NCBI RefSeq assembly: GCF_001279775.1
Contig: NZ_LGDG01000260.1
Location: forward strand, 102,951-166,950
Origin: Streptomyces sp. MMG1533
GTDB lineage: Bacteria; Actinomycetota; Actinomycetes; Streptomycetales; Streptomycetaceae
Length of the DNA: 64,000 bases
Direction of reading: 5' to 3'
A program made the translations under genes and the position numbers. This document shows positions 17,348 to 26,018 of the stretch, piece after piece; the stretch's first letter is position 1, and each line of letters begins with the position of its first letter. The notes beneath the pieces were generated by a model. That model made no database searches. It saw only the letters and a program-made list of their open reading frames with translations, and was not told where the DNA came from.

Positions 17348-18462
17348 GATCCGTAACCTCCGTGTTGGCAGTAGAGCGATCGGTTGTCCCCCGCCTCCTG
17401 GTAGAGCTTCGCCAGCGGTCGGCACGTCCTGCATGTGACGGCCTTCGTGCAGCCGGAGCATCCACCGGTGCGGAGCTGTAGGGACTCGGCGATGGCGCCG
17501 AGCCGGGATAGACCTTCGAGACCTTCCGTCATGAGGTTCACGCTCGGATCGCGGCCGACTTTGCAGATGGACGCGATGCCGTGGGGATCGACGTGGAAGA
17601 AGGTGTGGCCGGCGTTGCAGCCCTTGAAGATGCTGCGCGGCCGCAGGTGATCGGAGGCCTGCGCGGCGAGCGGGTTCGCTTCGCCGTCGATCGTCGGCGA
17701 CATGCTCGAATACACCTGGTGCGGGAAGCCCCATCGGTCCTCTGCGAGCCGCACCATGTCGTCCAGTTCGTGCGCGTTGGAGTCGGACACGATCACGTTG
17801 ACCCGTACGGGCAGGCCGGCCTCACGCGCTGCGTCGAGGCCGCGGGTGAACCGGCTCCACGAGCCGCGGTTTCGGGTAACGGCCTCGTACGCCTCCTCGG
17901 TCGCGCCGTACAGGCTGACCGTGAGCCGATACGGCCGGTAGCGGGAGAACAGGTCCCGGATGGCGGTCTTGTGGAGCTGGGATCCGTTCGTCGATACCTG
18001 CACCATCAGACCCAGCTCGTTTGCGTACTCGTACGCCGCCCCGAACTGCGGATCGATCAGCGCCTCGCCACCGGTGATCTGCAGCCACAGCACCCCGGCA
18101 TCACGCAGCATCTCCAGCAGCCGCTGCTTGCCCTCCCATGACAGCCCGGCGAACCTCTTCTCGCCGAGGTAGCAGAAGCCGCAGTCGTAGTCGCACCCGA
18201 GGTTGATCTCCCAGGACGCCTTCACGAAGCCGTACGGCGACGGCTCGCGGACGAGCATCACAGCAGACAGGCGGCCTTCCGGCAGGGTCATCCCCCACGC
18301 CTGGGAGGCCGCGTCGTGCAACCAGGCCGGTGCCGCCCGACCTTCGCCGGCCGTGTTACGCAACTCCTCATAGCTCGACGGGTGGATCTGGACGCCTTGG
18401 GCGTGGCCAGGCCGCAGGACGAGGTACTGCCCCAGGAACGGGCTGGCGAGCAGACGGTGCAT
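17344..18462 (-). CDS. SPASM-type radical SAM protein, candidate peptide-modifying enzyme
   Basis: A 372-residue radical SAM enzyme. Cys90, Cys94 and Cys97 (CDYDCGFC) bind the SAM cluster; ITGGEAL is the SAM-contacting motif. The C-terminal third is cysteine-rich: GC near the start of the SPASM region, SICKVG, then GGCSGC, VTCRTC and YCQHG, a pattern typical of SPASM domains that hold two auxiliary 4Fe-4S clusters. SPASM enzymes commonly install thioether, carbon-carbon or ether cross-links in ribosomal peptides. The first 75 residues could include a peptide-recognition region. It is followed, with a four-base overlap, by the 71-residue peptide gene. Translation starts at the ATG at 18462 after a GGGAAC spacer. 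Confidence 0.88.
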   Translation of the reverse strand: MHRLLASPFLGQYLVLRPGHAQGVQIHPSSYEELRNTAGEGRAAPAWLHDAASQAWGMTLPEGRLSAVMLVREPSPYGFVKASWEINLGCDYDCGFCYLGEKRFAGLSWEGKQRLLEMLRDAGVLWLQITGGEALIDPQFGAAYEYANELGLMVQVSTNGSQLHKTAIRDLFSRYRPYRLTVSLYGATEEAYEAVTRNRGSWSRFTRGLDAAREAGLPVRVNVIVSDSNAHELDDMVRLAEDRWGFPHQVYSSMSPTIDGEANPLAAQASDHLRPRSIFKGCNAGHTFFHVDPHGIASICKVGRDPSVNLMTEGLEGLSRLGAIAESLQLRTGGCSGCTKAVTCRTCRPLAKLYQEAGDNRSLYCQHGGYGS

Positions 18463-18576
18463 CGGGTTCCCTCATGGGTCGGGCGGGCGAGAGCCGTGGG
18501 TGGCGGCCCCCGGTGCCCGCAAAGAGGAGCGGCTGACTACCGGAGCCTGGGACGAACCAGGAGCGACGCCGGTGTG

Positions 18577-18960
18577 TCAGATGCCCGGGGGCTGACCGCT
18601 CAGGACAGGCGTGCAGAGCTGCTGACGACACAGCGTGGCCAGGGCCCGGCACGTCAGGGCGAGGTCTTCAACGTGGACAGCCGCCGTGCGGTGATTCGAG
18701 CCCGGCACGCTATCGAGAGCCTTACGGGTGCGGACGAGGAGCCAGCGCGCGGTCTCACGGTCACTGGTGTCCTCCGACCACCCTTCGACCGCCGCTTCCA
18801 GCGCGGCGGCCAACATCTCCACGTGCCGGCGCAGGTAGCCGGTCAGTCTGTCTACCTCAGCCCGGTCTGGGACCTTGTCGGGCAACCCGTTGGTCAGCTC
18901 CAAGGCTTCCGTCCAAGCCTGACGGAACATGTCGAAGTCGAGCGGCCGGCCGTCAGTCAC
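18577..18960 (-). CDS. DUF6415-like small protein
   Basis: A 127-residue, mostly helical protein. VDRLTGYLRRHVEMLAAALE and ARWLLVRTRKALDSVPG resemble, from memory, the DUF6415 family found in Streptomyces near natural-product and small-regulator genes; its function is unknown. I chose the GTG at 18960 because it overlaps the upstream gene's stop region and has GGAGGAG seven bases before it; the long open frame upstream is a shadow of that gene. About 114 bp separate it from the radical SAM gene, enough for a promoter. It may belong to the same expression unit. Confidence 0.65.
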   Translation of the reverse strand: MTDGRPLDFDMFRQAWTEALELTNGLPDKVPDRAEVDRLTGYLRRHVEMLAAALEAAVEGWSEDTSDRETARWLLVRTRKALDSVPGSNHRTAAVHVEDLALTCRALATLCRQQLCTPVLSGQPPGI

Positions 18961-19540
18961 TATCGGTCTCCTCCACCGCGGCCAGACGAAAGCGGCCCAC
19001 GTTGACCAACTGCGCAACTGCGTCGGCCTGACAGACGGCTTCGGGTCGGCCCGGCGGCACGCACCAGGAGGATCGGGCCAGATACCGGCTTGAGTCGATG
19101 CTCGGGTGCGGCACGCCAAGGAAGCTGCCCGCGACGAGGCAGACGGTGTCCGGCACGCGCCAGGTCGCGCATGTGCTGGACGGGACCAGGAAGTAGTACC
19201 GGCCTGACTGCCGGTCGACGAACACCGGTCCGCCGTGCAGAGCGGTGGCCAGATACTCGTCGACCCTGCCGCGATCCTCGCTGCGAGCAGCGGCAAATAC
19301 GATGTCGGCCGGGACGCGGATGGCGGCGAAGGAGACACCGCAGCGCAGGAGGGCGACATCCATGGCCTGCCACTCAGCGCGCGCTCGGGCCGGATGGTCG
19401 GCAGCCCGCAGGAGCCACTCGGTGACCTCCAGCTCGTGATCGCCGCGCGGGTGCACCACCGCCCCGGTCTCCGTGTCGACCAGGCGCAGCATCGTGCGGG
19501 GTGACTCATTCGAGTCATGTGCATGGATAACGGTGTCCAT
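18953..19540 (-). CDS. Conserved Streptomyces hypothetical protein (primase/polymerase-like small family)
   Basis: About 195 residues. LRLVDTETGAVVHPRGDHELEV and the run VALLRCGVSFAAIRVPADIVFAAA, followed by GGPVFVDRQSGRYYFLVP and SSWCVPP, fit a very common Streptomyces family whose members resemble the N-terminal part of bifunctional DNA primase/polymerase domains. It has no clear catalytic triad and is probably not a polymerase. The start is taken as the ATG at 19540, with a later ATG at 19492 possible. It is divergent from the HTH regulator at 19612 and overlaps the DUF6415-like gene. Such genes often sit beside HTH regulators in accessory islands. Confidence 0.65.
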   Translation of the reverse strand: MDTVIHAHDSNESPRTMLRLVDTETGAVVHPRGDHELEVTEWLLRAADHPARARAEWQAMDVALLRCGVSFAAIRVPADIVFAAARSEDRGRVDEYLATALHGGPVFVDRQSGRYYFLVPSSTCATWRVPDTVCLVAGSFLGVPHPSIDSSRYLARSSWCVPPGRPEAVCQADAVAQLVNVGRFRLAAVEETDSD

Positions 19541-19611
19541 GAGCAATTGCGTCCCTACTAGGCTCGATCGGTGATGTCTACGACGGTAGAAATCCGGCAT
19601 CAAAGCCTGAA

Positions 19612-20778
19612 GTGACTGTGAGTACAGGTGGTTTGCGCTCAGACCCCGAGAACGGACACCCCATGCGGCCAAGCCCACGAGAAACCCTGACCGGCGGTAC
19701 GGGGAAGCCGGTGCGGCCCCGTTCAGGCCTCATCTCGGGGTATGTCCTGCGCGTCATCAGGGAGCAGCAGGGTTACACCCAAGAGGAGCTCGCCGAGCAC
19801 CTGATGGTCTCCCCGGACACCATCGCCGGCTGGGAAACAGGGCGCCGCCCGCTGACCTCCGTGCCGGTCGGCCAGATGCTCATGCACCGTCACCGGCTCA
19901 TGCAGATGAGCACCCCGTCCGCGCTCTTGGAGGCCCTCGAGCGCGCTCTGGAGGCGGACATCCTCCTGTCGACCGTGCTCGACGAAGACGCCACGGTCGA
20001 GGAAAGCCCGCTCGGCGCGATGGTGATGCAGCGCGAACTCGGCGAGATCCTGGCGTGGCCGCTCAACGGCGTACCGCCGCAGCCCATCCGGGACTTGCCC
20101 CAGCCACCGCGCCCCCGGCGTGGCCCCGCCCCGGTCGGCCCGCAGCTCAGCCAGCCGGAACGTGCGGTGTTCTTCTCCACCGTGCGGCGCACCGCCGAGC
20201 AAGCCCGCGGCGAAGGGCAATTCTTATTGCGCCGCCAAGCCCTCTACCTCTCTGGCTACGATACACAGACCGACACAGCGGACTGGCTCGCCCACCAACA
20301 ACGCAGCGAACGGCCGAACGACTGGCTGACCTTGTGGCTCAATGCCCGCAGCGTCGCAGCCGTCGCCGCCCGGCAGGGCAATCGCGACCGCATGAGTCAC
20401 TTCATCAGCACCGCGCTCACGGACGACGACGCCGGCGAGGCCGCAAACCTGAACTACTGGGCGTACTGGGTCGGCGAGATGCATCACAAGGAGCTCTCGG
20501 ACGACTTCATCGCCGACCGCACCCCCCGGCCATGGCCCGGCGACAAACTCCTGTCGCACCTCGTCCAGGGCCTGGAGCCACACCACGGCTACGTCGACCT
20601 CAACATCCACACCCTGTGGTCACTGCTGCAGATCCGCCCCAACCTGCTGCGATCGGGTGCGGCAGCCCGGGCCCTGCGCGACCGGCTCCCCGTGATGTTG
20701 GATAGCAGAGAGCTCTCCTCGCGCGGTCGACGGGAGTTGGAAAGCATCCGGTACGCGATCCGCCTCGCCGAGGCGTGA
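19612..20778 (+). CDS. XRE-type helix-turn-helix regulator with large C-terminal sensor region
   Basis: A 388-residue protein. The HTH lies near residues 43-80 ([33 protein letters not shown]). The rest, from about 170 on, is a helical region rich in Ala, Leu and Trp without a named domain, probably a dimerisation or ligand-sensing module. It starts at GTG 19612 or possibly ATG 19663, since the first 17 residues are not conserved-looking. It is divergently arranged to the hypothetical, DUF6415-like, radical SAM and peptide genes, and so is the natural candidate regulator of that cluster. It is followed 14 bp later by the HD-domain gene. Confidence 0.78.
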   Translation: MTVSTGGLRSDPENGHPMRPSPRETLTGGTGKPVRPRSGLISGYVLRVIREQQGYTQEELAEHLMVSPDTIAGWETGRRPLTSVPVGQMLMHRHRLMQMSTPSALLEALERALEADILLSTVLDEDATVEESPLGAMVMQRELGEILAWPLNGVPPQPIRDLPQPPRPRRGPAPVGPQLSQPERAVFFSTVRRTAEQARGEGQFLLRRQALYLSGYDTQTDTADWLAHQQRSERPNDWLTLWLNARSVAAVAARQGNRDRMSHFISTALTDDDAGEAANLNYWAYWVGEMHHKELSDDFIADRTPRPWPGDKLLSHLVQGLEPHHGYVDLNIHTLWSLLQIRPNLLRSGAAARALRDRLPVMLDSRELSSRGRRELESIRYAIRLAEA

Positions 20779-20791
20779 GAGGAGCCCCACG

Positions 20792-21367
20792 GTGTCCGAG
20801 GACCTGACCGCGGTTGCCCGTTTCCTGTACGAGGCGGGGACCCTGAAGAACACCGCTCGCACCGGATGGTGGATGGCCGGCGTACAGAACCCCGAGTCGG
20901 TCGCCGAGCACTCCTGGCGCACCGCCCTCATCGCAACGGTCATCGCGAAACTGGAGGGCGCCGACCCGGCCCGGGCCGCGTTCCTCGCCGTCTGGCACGA
21001 CTCCCAGGAGACCCGTACCGGAGACGTCAACCACCTCGGCAAGAAGTACACCGGCGGGGAGGCCGATCCCCGCGACATCACCGCCGACCAAGTCGCCGGT
21101 ATGCCCGAGCTCTTGGCCGAAGCTGTGCGGGACCTGGTCGCCGAGTACGAGGCCAAGGAGTCCCCGGAAGCGATCTGCGCGCGGGACGCGGACAAGTTGG
21201 AGTGCATGATCCAGGGCATCGAGTATCGGGACCAGGGCTATGCCAATGCCCAGCGTTGGATCGACAACAGCCGGGGCCGGATCGTCACGAAGACTGGCCA
21301 GGCGCTTGCTGACGCGGTGCTGGATACGGGGTCACTGGAGTGGCTCCGGGCGGCGCTTGGCGAATGA
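20792..21367 (+). CDS. HD-domain hydrolase (YfbR/5'-deoxynucleotidase-like)
   Basis: A 191-residue HD-domain protein. Metal ligands are visible in order: His in VAEHSWRTA, the His-Asp pair in VWHDSQET, and a distal Asp in RDADKLE. This layout matches the HD_3/YfbR group, which removes phosphate from nucleoside 5'-monophosphates, especially deoxynucleotides. The GTG at 20792 has GAGGAG upstream and lies 14 bp after the HTH gene, so the two are co-transcribed. In an accessory island, dNTP-pool depletion would be one defence use, but an ordinary metabolic or RiPP-accessory role is equally possible. Confidence 0.82.
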   Translation: MSEDLTAVARFLYEAGTLKNTARTGWWMAGVQNPESVAEHSWRTALIATVIAKLEGADPARAAFLAVWHDSQETRTGDVNHLGKKYTGGEADPRDITADQVAGMPELLAEAVRDLVAEYEAKESPEAICARDADKLECMIQGIEYRDQGYANAQRWIDNSRGRIVTKTGQALADAVLDTGSLEWLRAALGE

Positions 21368-21541
21368 AACTCCACCTGACCGAGCCCTCCCCCGTCCCCT
21401 CCACGTGATCGGCACGCTCGCCTAGGATGGCGAGCACCATCTCAGCGGCCCGACGGGCTTCCTGATCCGCCTGCGCGGCGGACATCAAAGGACATGCTCC
21501 CACCCGCACGAGTCTTCTTCGTGCTGCCTGGGGGCATTTTC

Positions 21542-23434
21542 TTGCTGTTCCGTGAGTCCGCGGCGTCCGCGGCCGCCCGCATCCTCGAAGGGTCGCTGGC
21601 GCTGCATCTGACCGAGAACTTCCGTCACCAGCACGGCCGGAGGCCCGGACCGGCGGAGATACGGTCCTGGGAACGCAGTCTCCCGGCGCTCGTCAACGCG
21701 CTGATCGAGGCCGGGCTCGACGACGTGGAAGTCATCGTCGAGTACAGCCTGCCCCTCACCAGCAAGCGCGCGGACGCCGTACTCGCCGGCGTGCACCCGA
21801 CCACTGGCGAGCCGTCGTACGTCGTCGTCGAACTCAAACAGTGGAGCGCGGCCTACCCGGAGGAGGACGAGCCGCTGCTGTGCCGCATCGACGCGTACGC
21901 GCAGCCCGTACTCAATCCGATCGAGCAGGTGCGGGGCTACTGCGAGTATCTGCTGTCGTTCAACGGGGCGTTGGAGCGGATGCCCAACTCGCTGGCCGGC
22001 GTGGCATTCCTGCACAACGCGACCGAGTTCCAGATCGCGGGGCTGAGGAGCGTCGAGGAGAACCAGTACGGCCGGATGTACACGGGGGAACAGCGCGGCG
22101 CCTTCCTCGCCTTCCTGCGCTCGCGACTCGCTGCGAAGCCCGGCGCGCAGGTGGCCGACGTACTGCTCGACGCCAAGGTACGGCCGTCGAAGCAGCTGAT
22201 GTCCGTCGCGGCAGCCGAGATCCGCGACCGCGAGCAGTTCGTGCTCATCGCCGAGCAGCGGGTCGCGTACGAGAAGGTGATGTCCGCGGTTCGCAAGGCC
22301 AAGCGCGGCAACCACAAGCAGGTGATCGTGGTGACCGGCGGTCCCGGATCCGGCAAGAGCGTGATCGCGCTGTCGGTCCTGGGCGAGCTGTACCGCCGCG
22401 GAGTACCCGCGCTGCACGCGACCGGGTCGCAGTCGTTCACCAAGACGATGCGCAGGGTCGCGGGGCACAAGAAGCGTGAAGTGCAGCGGCTGTTCATGTA
22501 CTTCAACAGCTTCATGGACGCTGAGCCCAACGACCTCGACGTGCTGATCTGCGACGAGGCCCACCGGCTGCGCAAGACCTCCGCCAACCGCTACACCAAG
22601 GCGGCGCTCCGTACCGGACGACCCCAGGTGGCGGAACTGATCGACGCTGCCCGGGTCCCCGTGTTCCTGCTCGACCAGCACCAGGTGGTGCGCCCCGGCG
22701 AGATGGGGACCAGGCAGGAGATCGAACGGGCCGCCGCCACGGAGGGCCTCGACTGCACGGTGGTGGAACTTGACGGCCAGTTCCGGTGCGGCGGCAGCGA
22801 CGCGTACGAGAAGTGGGTCATCGACCTGCTCGGCCTGGACGGCGGTACGCCCAGCCGGTGGGAGCCCGACGGCAAGCTGCAACTACTGACCGCCGAGACC
22901 CCGCAGGAGCTGGAGGACTTCCTCGTCGCACGCCGGGAGGAGGGCTACGGCGCCCGCATGTCGGCCGGCTACTGCTGGAAATGGACCACGAAGATCACCC
23001 CCGCCATGACGGCACTCCCCGAAGACGTCGTGATCGGCCATTGGTCCCGCCCCTGGAACCTGTACGGCGACCGATCCGTGCTCGGCGCACCGCCCGCCCC
23101 CCTCTGGGCCACCGACCCTGCCGGCTTCGGCCAGGTCGGCTGCGTCTACACGGCGCAGGGCTTCGAGTACGACTGGTCAGGCGTGATCATCGGCCCCGAC
23201 CTGGTCTGGAGGACGGACCACTGGGTCGTGGACCGCTCGGCGTCGAAGGACCCGTCTTTCACCAAGGCGACACCGGACGACGACGTCGACCGGCTCATCC
23301 GCAACACGTACAAGGTGCTGCTGACGCGGGGAATGGTCGGCACGATCCTCTACTCGACGGACGCGGAGACCCGCGAGAAGCTGCGGTCGCTCATTCATCC
23401 GGGATCGCGGGCCGGGGCCCCAGCGCTCGTGTAG
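21542..23434 (+). CDS. DUF2075 helicase-like NTPase with N-terminal nuclease-like domain
   Basis: About 630 residues. The N-terminal 200 residues look like a PD-(D/E)xK nuclease: KRADAVLAG supplies Asp78 and VVVELKQW supplies Glu97 and Lys99. A P-loop NTPase follows: Walker A GGPGSGKS, Walker B VLICDEAHRL, and later helicase-like motifs YTAQGFEYDWSGV and YKVLLTRGM, which match DUF2075 (schlafen-like group of superfamily I helicases). The frame opens at an ATG at 21494, but the TTG at 21542 has GGGGG eight bases upstream and begins with LFRESAA, so I prefer it. It lies alone between the HD gene and the rnpB attachment copy. A nuclease-helicase fusion in an island suggests defence against foreign DNA. 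Confidence 0.78.
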   Translation: MLFRESAASAAARILEGSLALHLTENFRHQHGRRPGPAEIRSWERSLPALVNALIEAGLDDVEVIVEYSLPLTSKRADAVLAGVHPTTGEPSYVVVELKQWSAAYPEEDEPLLCRIDAYAQPVLNPIEQVRGYCEYLLSFNGALERMPNSLAGVAFLHNATEFQIAGLRSVEENQYGRMYTGEQRGAFLAFLRSRLAAKPGAQVADVLLDAKVRPSKQLMSVAAAEIRDREQFVLIAEQRVAYEKVMSAVRKAKRGNHKQVIVVTGGPGSGKSVIALSVLGELYRRGVPALHATGSQSFTKTMRRVAGHKKREVQRLFMYFNSFMDAEPNDLDVLICDEAHRLRKTSANRYTKAALRTGRPQVAELIDAARVPVFLLDQHQVVRPGEMGTRQEIERAAATEGLDCTVVELDGQFRCGGSDAYEKWVIDLLGLDGGTPSRWEPDGKLQLLTAETPQELEDFLVARREEGYGARMSAGYCWKWTTKITPAMTALPEDVVIGHWSRPWNLYGDRSVLGAPPAPLWATDPAGFGQVGCVYTAQGFEYDWSGVIIGPDLVWRTDHWVVDRSASKDPSFTKATPDDDVDRLIRNTYKVLLTRGMVGTILYSTDAETREKLRSLIHPGSRAGAPALV

Positions 23435-23830
23435 TTCGGCGTGAACGAGAGGTGACCATCCGGTGGCACCGGGCGGTGCAGCGCCGGGATTGCCTGGCCG
23501 CCCGCCGCCCTCCGCCCTCCGCCCGCGACATTCGTCCGGTGTCGATGCCGCCTCCTTAGACGCGAGTTGTCGCGACTCCACGGGTGGACGGCTCGCACCG
23601 GCGGCAGCTCCCGTAGTGGCCATCCGTGGACAGGCCATGCCAATCGAGCCCGCCGAGAGCGCGTGACCTGCTGTGATGCGAGAGACCTCGGGTTTCCGGA
23701 GCCATGTGCGTTGGTTCGAATCGCAGGCACCCTGCCGCAGGAACTGCCGGAAACTCGTAGGTAGAAGCAGGAAGCGCCTGGACAGGCAATGGGCAACGAC
23801 CAGGCCAACTACCCAGGTCAGAGACCCAGC
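23435..23830. other. Non-coding stretch before rnpB, probable attachment-arm DNA
   Basis: No gene is supported. The last 75 bp resemble 16065-16155 block by block. GGTTCGAATC at about 23712-23721 looks like a tRNA T loop, but no stems can be built around it. Confidence 0.45.
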
Positions 23831-23861
23831 GGCAGACGAGTCGGGCTATACGCCGGGTTCT
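23831..23861. repeat. Copy C: 3' end of rnpB, the presumed chromosomal attachment site
   Basis: The native 3' terminus of RNase P RNA. 31 bp are repeated with one mismatch at 16156-16186, and 22 bp with one mismatch at 10307-10328. The duplicated block runs from the 3' end to the conserved CAGAACCCGG element, the usual way an integrase restores the gene it enters. Confidence 0.7.
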
Positions 23862-24244
23862 GTCGCCCGGTCGCCTCGCGGCGGCCGGGGAGACGGCCAT
23901 CCATCTAGGGCCGGCGTTGCCGCCGGCCTCGTGCGGTCTACCCGCGGACTCGGGCGGGCAGCCCTCGAACGTCCGCGCAGAGCCGCTTTTTACGGCGGCT
24001 CCTTTTGACCTTGCTCCGGGTGGGGTTTACCTAGCTGCCCAGGTCGCCCTGGGCACTGGTGGTCTCTTACACCACCGTTTCACCCTTACCCAGCGCCTGA
24101 ACGCTGGGCGGTTTGTTTTCTGTGGCACTGTCCCGCGGGTCACCCCGGGTGGCCGTTAGCCATCACCCTGCCCTGTGGAGCCCGGACGTTCCTCGGGAAG
24201 CCCCCTGAGGGACTTCACGCGGCCGTCCGCCCGGCTCGTCTGCC
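23831..24244 (-). ncRNA. rnpB: RNase P RNA (bacterial type A)
   Basis: The catalytic RNA of ribonuclease P, which matures tRNA 5' ends. On the minus strand the P1 helix is formed by GGCAGACGAG at the 5' end (24244) and CTCGTCTGCC at the 3' end (23831). Universally conserved cores are present: GAACGTCCGGGCTCC near the 5' end, AACGGCCACCCGGGG, GGTGTAAGAGACCACC, GTAAACCCCACCCGGAGCAAGG, TAGATGGATGGCC and GACAGAACCCGGCGTATAG. Length, about 414 nt, is normal for actinomycetes. Its first 89 nt overlap the end of the EamA transporter reading frame. Confidence 0.95.
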
Positions 24245-25136
24245 GTGTCGACCATGTTACCGGGCGTGTGCCGGGGGCCGGACCAGAGGCCGTGGCCAGC
24301 ACCGAGCCCGCCAGGATCAGCGTGAAGGCGGCCACGATGCCCGCCGTCAGCGGCTCGTCCAGGAAGATTGCTCCCGCTGCCACCGCTACCGCCGGATTGA
24401 CGTACGTGAACACCGTCGCCCTGGTCGGGCCGACCTCCTTGATCAGCTCCAGGAAGGCCACGAAGGCGACCGCCGTGCAGACGGCGCCCAGGGCGGCCAG
24501 CGCGGCAAGGACTGAGGTCGATGGCATCACAGACGGCCGGGTCAGCACTGCCGCGGGGGCGTAGACCAGGGCCGCGAGGGCCAGGCACGGGGCGATGAGC
24601 TGGAGGGTCGGGACGTCCTTCAGGTGGCGTGCCGCGATCAGAGGGGCCGTTGCGTAGCCGACCACCGTCACCAGCACCTCCGCCAGTGAGCGGGCGTCCC
24701 CGCCCGTCAGGTGCGGGACCGTGAGGACTGCGACGCCGGCCAGGCCCAGCACCAAGCCGGTCATCCGGCGTAGCCCCAGGCGCTCCGTGTCGCCGAAGAA
24801 GCGGGCCAGGGCCACTCCTACGATCGGGACGCCGGCGATCAGCAGGCCCGCCGTGGAGCTGGACAGGTGGCGTTCGGCGTCGGTCAGGGTCCACCAGGGG
24901 CCGATGATCTCGATGCAGGCGAAGGCCAGCATCGGGCGCCAGTGGGTCCGAACGGCGGCGGGCAGGCCGCCCTGGCGTATCGCGAAGGGCAGGAGCAAGG
25001 CCGCGCCGAGCGCGCAGCGCGTGAACACCACCATCGACGGGGACAGCGGAGCGTCCACCGCCACCTTGATCAGCAGGTAGGGGATGCCCCACACCACTCC
25101 CATCAGGGAGAACAGGAACCAGCCGCGTGCAGTCAT
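24156..25136 (-). CDS. EamA/DMT-family membrane transporter
   Basis: A ten-helix drug/metabolite transporter of about 300 core residues. Two EamA repeats are seen: the first from FSLMGVVWGIPYLLIK to about residue 135, the second from about 150 to LILAGSVLATA near 280. Such proteins export amino acids, metabolites or drugs across the cytoplasmic membrane; the substrate is unknown. The last 30 residues (RADGRVKSLRGLPEERPG and on) are translated from DNA that also encodes the 5' end of rnpB, so the true tail is non-conserved. It is followed upstream by the AraC regulator on the same strand, 18 bp away, a likely regulator-exporter pair. Confidence 0.88.
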   Translation of the reverse strand: MTARGWFLFSLMGVVWGIPYLLIKVAVDAPLSPSMVVFTRCALGAALLLPFAIRQGGLPAAVRTHWRPMLAFACIEIIGPWWTLTDAERHLSSSTAGLLIAGVPIVGVALARFFGDTERLGLRRMTGLVLGLAGVAVLTVPHLTGGDARSLAEVLVTVVGYATAPLIAARHLKDVPTLQLIAPCLALAALVYAPAAVLTRPSVMPSTSVLAALAALGAVCTAVAFVAFLELIKEVGPTRATVFTYVNPAVAVAAGAIFLDEPLTAGIVAAFTLILAGSVLATASGPAPGTRPVTWSTRQTSRADGRVKSLRGLPEERPGSTGQGDG

Positions 25137-25154
25137 GCGGCCATGCTCACCGGA

Positions 25155-25973
25155 TCAGCGGCGCCCGTCTTGAACGCTGTTGCGGTACACCGCCGGGGTC
25201 ACGCCCAGTACGCGCCGGAACCAGCGGGTCAGGTGCGCCTGGTCGGCGAAGCCCACCAGGCCCGCGACCTCGGCCGGCTTCAGTCCGGACTCCAGTAGTC
25301 CGCGAGCCCGGTGTACCCGGTGCTGTGCCAGCCAGGCGTACGGGGGTATCCCCATCGTCGTACGGAAGGCTCGGAGGAGTTGGTAGCGGGACAAGCCCTG
25401 CTCGGCGGCGAGCAGGGCGAGGGAGGGGGGTTCCAGGAGCTCGTCGGCGAGGCGGTCCCGTACCGCGTGGGCGATGTGGGCGGCGCCGGGGACCATGTCA
25501 CTCGCCGCGCGGGCCGTGGAGTGGCGGCGGGCCAGCGCCGTGAGAAGCCACGGGAGGCGGGACTCCGTCTCCAACGGGTCGGGGCAGGCGCTGAGTTCGG
25601 CGTGGGCGCGGCTGAGGGCGGCGGCGAGTTCGGGGTCGTCGAGGAGGGGCTCGCGGAAGTACGGGTGGGCACCGAGGGTGCCGTCGCCCAGCAGGGAGGG
25701 CTCGGGGTACAGGGCTCGGTAGGCGTAGCCGTCGGACGCGGCGGGGCGGCCTGTGTGCATTTCACCGGGGGCCAGTACGACGATGGAACCCGGGCCGGGG
25801 CGGAGGTGGTCGCCCCGGTAGTCGATGACCTCGGAGCCGTCGACGCAGATGCCGATGCTGAACTGCTCATGCGTGTGCGAGGCGTAGACGTGTCGGTCGA
25901 AGCGGGCGGTGAGCAGGTCGAGCGGGGGGCCGCAGCGGCCGAGGCGTGCTCTGGTCCACAGTGCTCGCTCCAT
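25155..25973 (-). CDS. AraC-family transcriptional regulator
   Basis: A 272-residue regulator with an N-terminal cupin-like ligand domain (HVYASHTHEQFSIGICVDG, VVLAPGEMHTG) and a C-terminal double HTH from about residue 165. The second helix region reads PAEVAGLVGFADQAHLTRWFRRVLGVTPAVYR, the classic AraC signature. It lies 18 bp upstream of the EamA transporter on the same strand and probably controls it, as is common for AraC/EamA pairs. The ligand is unknown. Confidence 0.9.
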   Translation of the reverse strand: MERALWTRARLGRCGPPLDLLTARFDRHVYASHTHEQFSIGICVDGSEVIDYRGDHLRPGPGSIVVLAPGEMHTGRPAASDGYAYRALYPEPSLLGDGTLGAHPYFREPLLDDPELAAALSRAHAELSACPDPLETESRLPWLLTALARRHSTARAASDMVPGAAHIAHAVRDRLADELLEPPSLALLAAEQGLSRYQLLRAFRTTMGIPPYAWLAQHRVHRARGLLESGLKPAEVAGLVGFADQAHLTRWFRRVLGVTPAVYRNSVQDGRR

Positions 25974-26018
25974 GCGTCGCCCCCTGCCCGTCGTCTTGAC
26001 GGTGCAACGCCGGGGACC

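Noticed and set aside
23695..23740. tRNA-like T-loop (GGTTCGAATC)
   Set aside because: The flanking T stem and acceptor cannot be paired and no anticodon arm can be placed upstream.
10307..23861. Complete integrative conjugative element
   Set aside because: No integrase, excisionase, tra or rep gene is present; only attachment-like copies and cargo remain.
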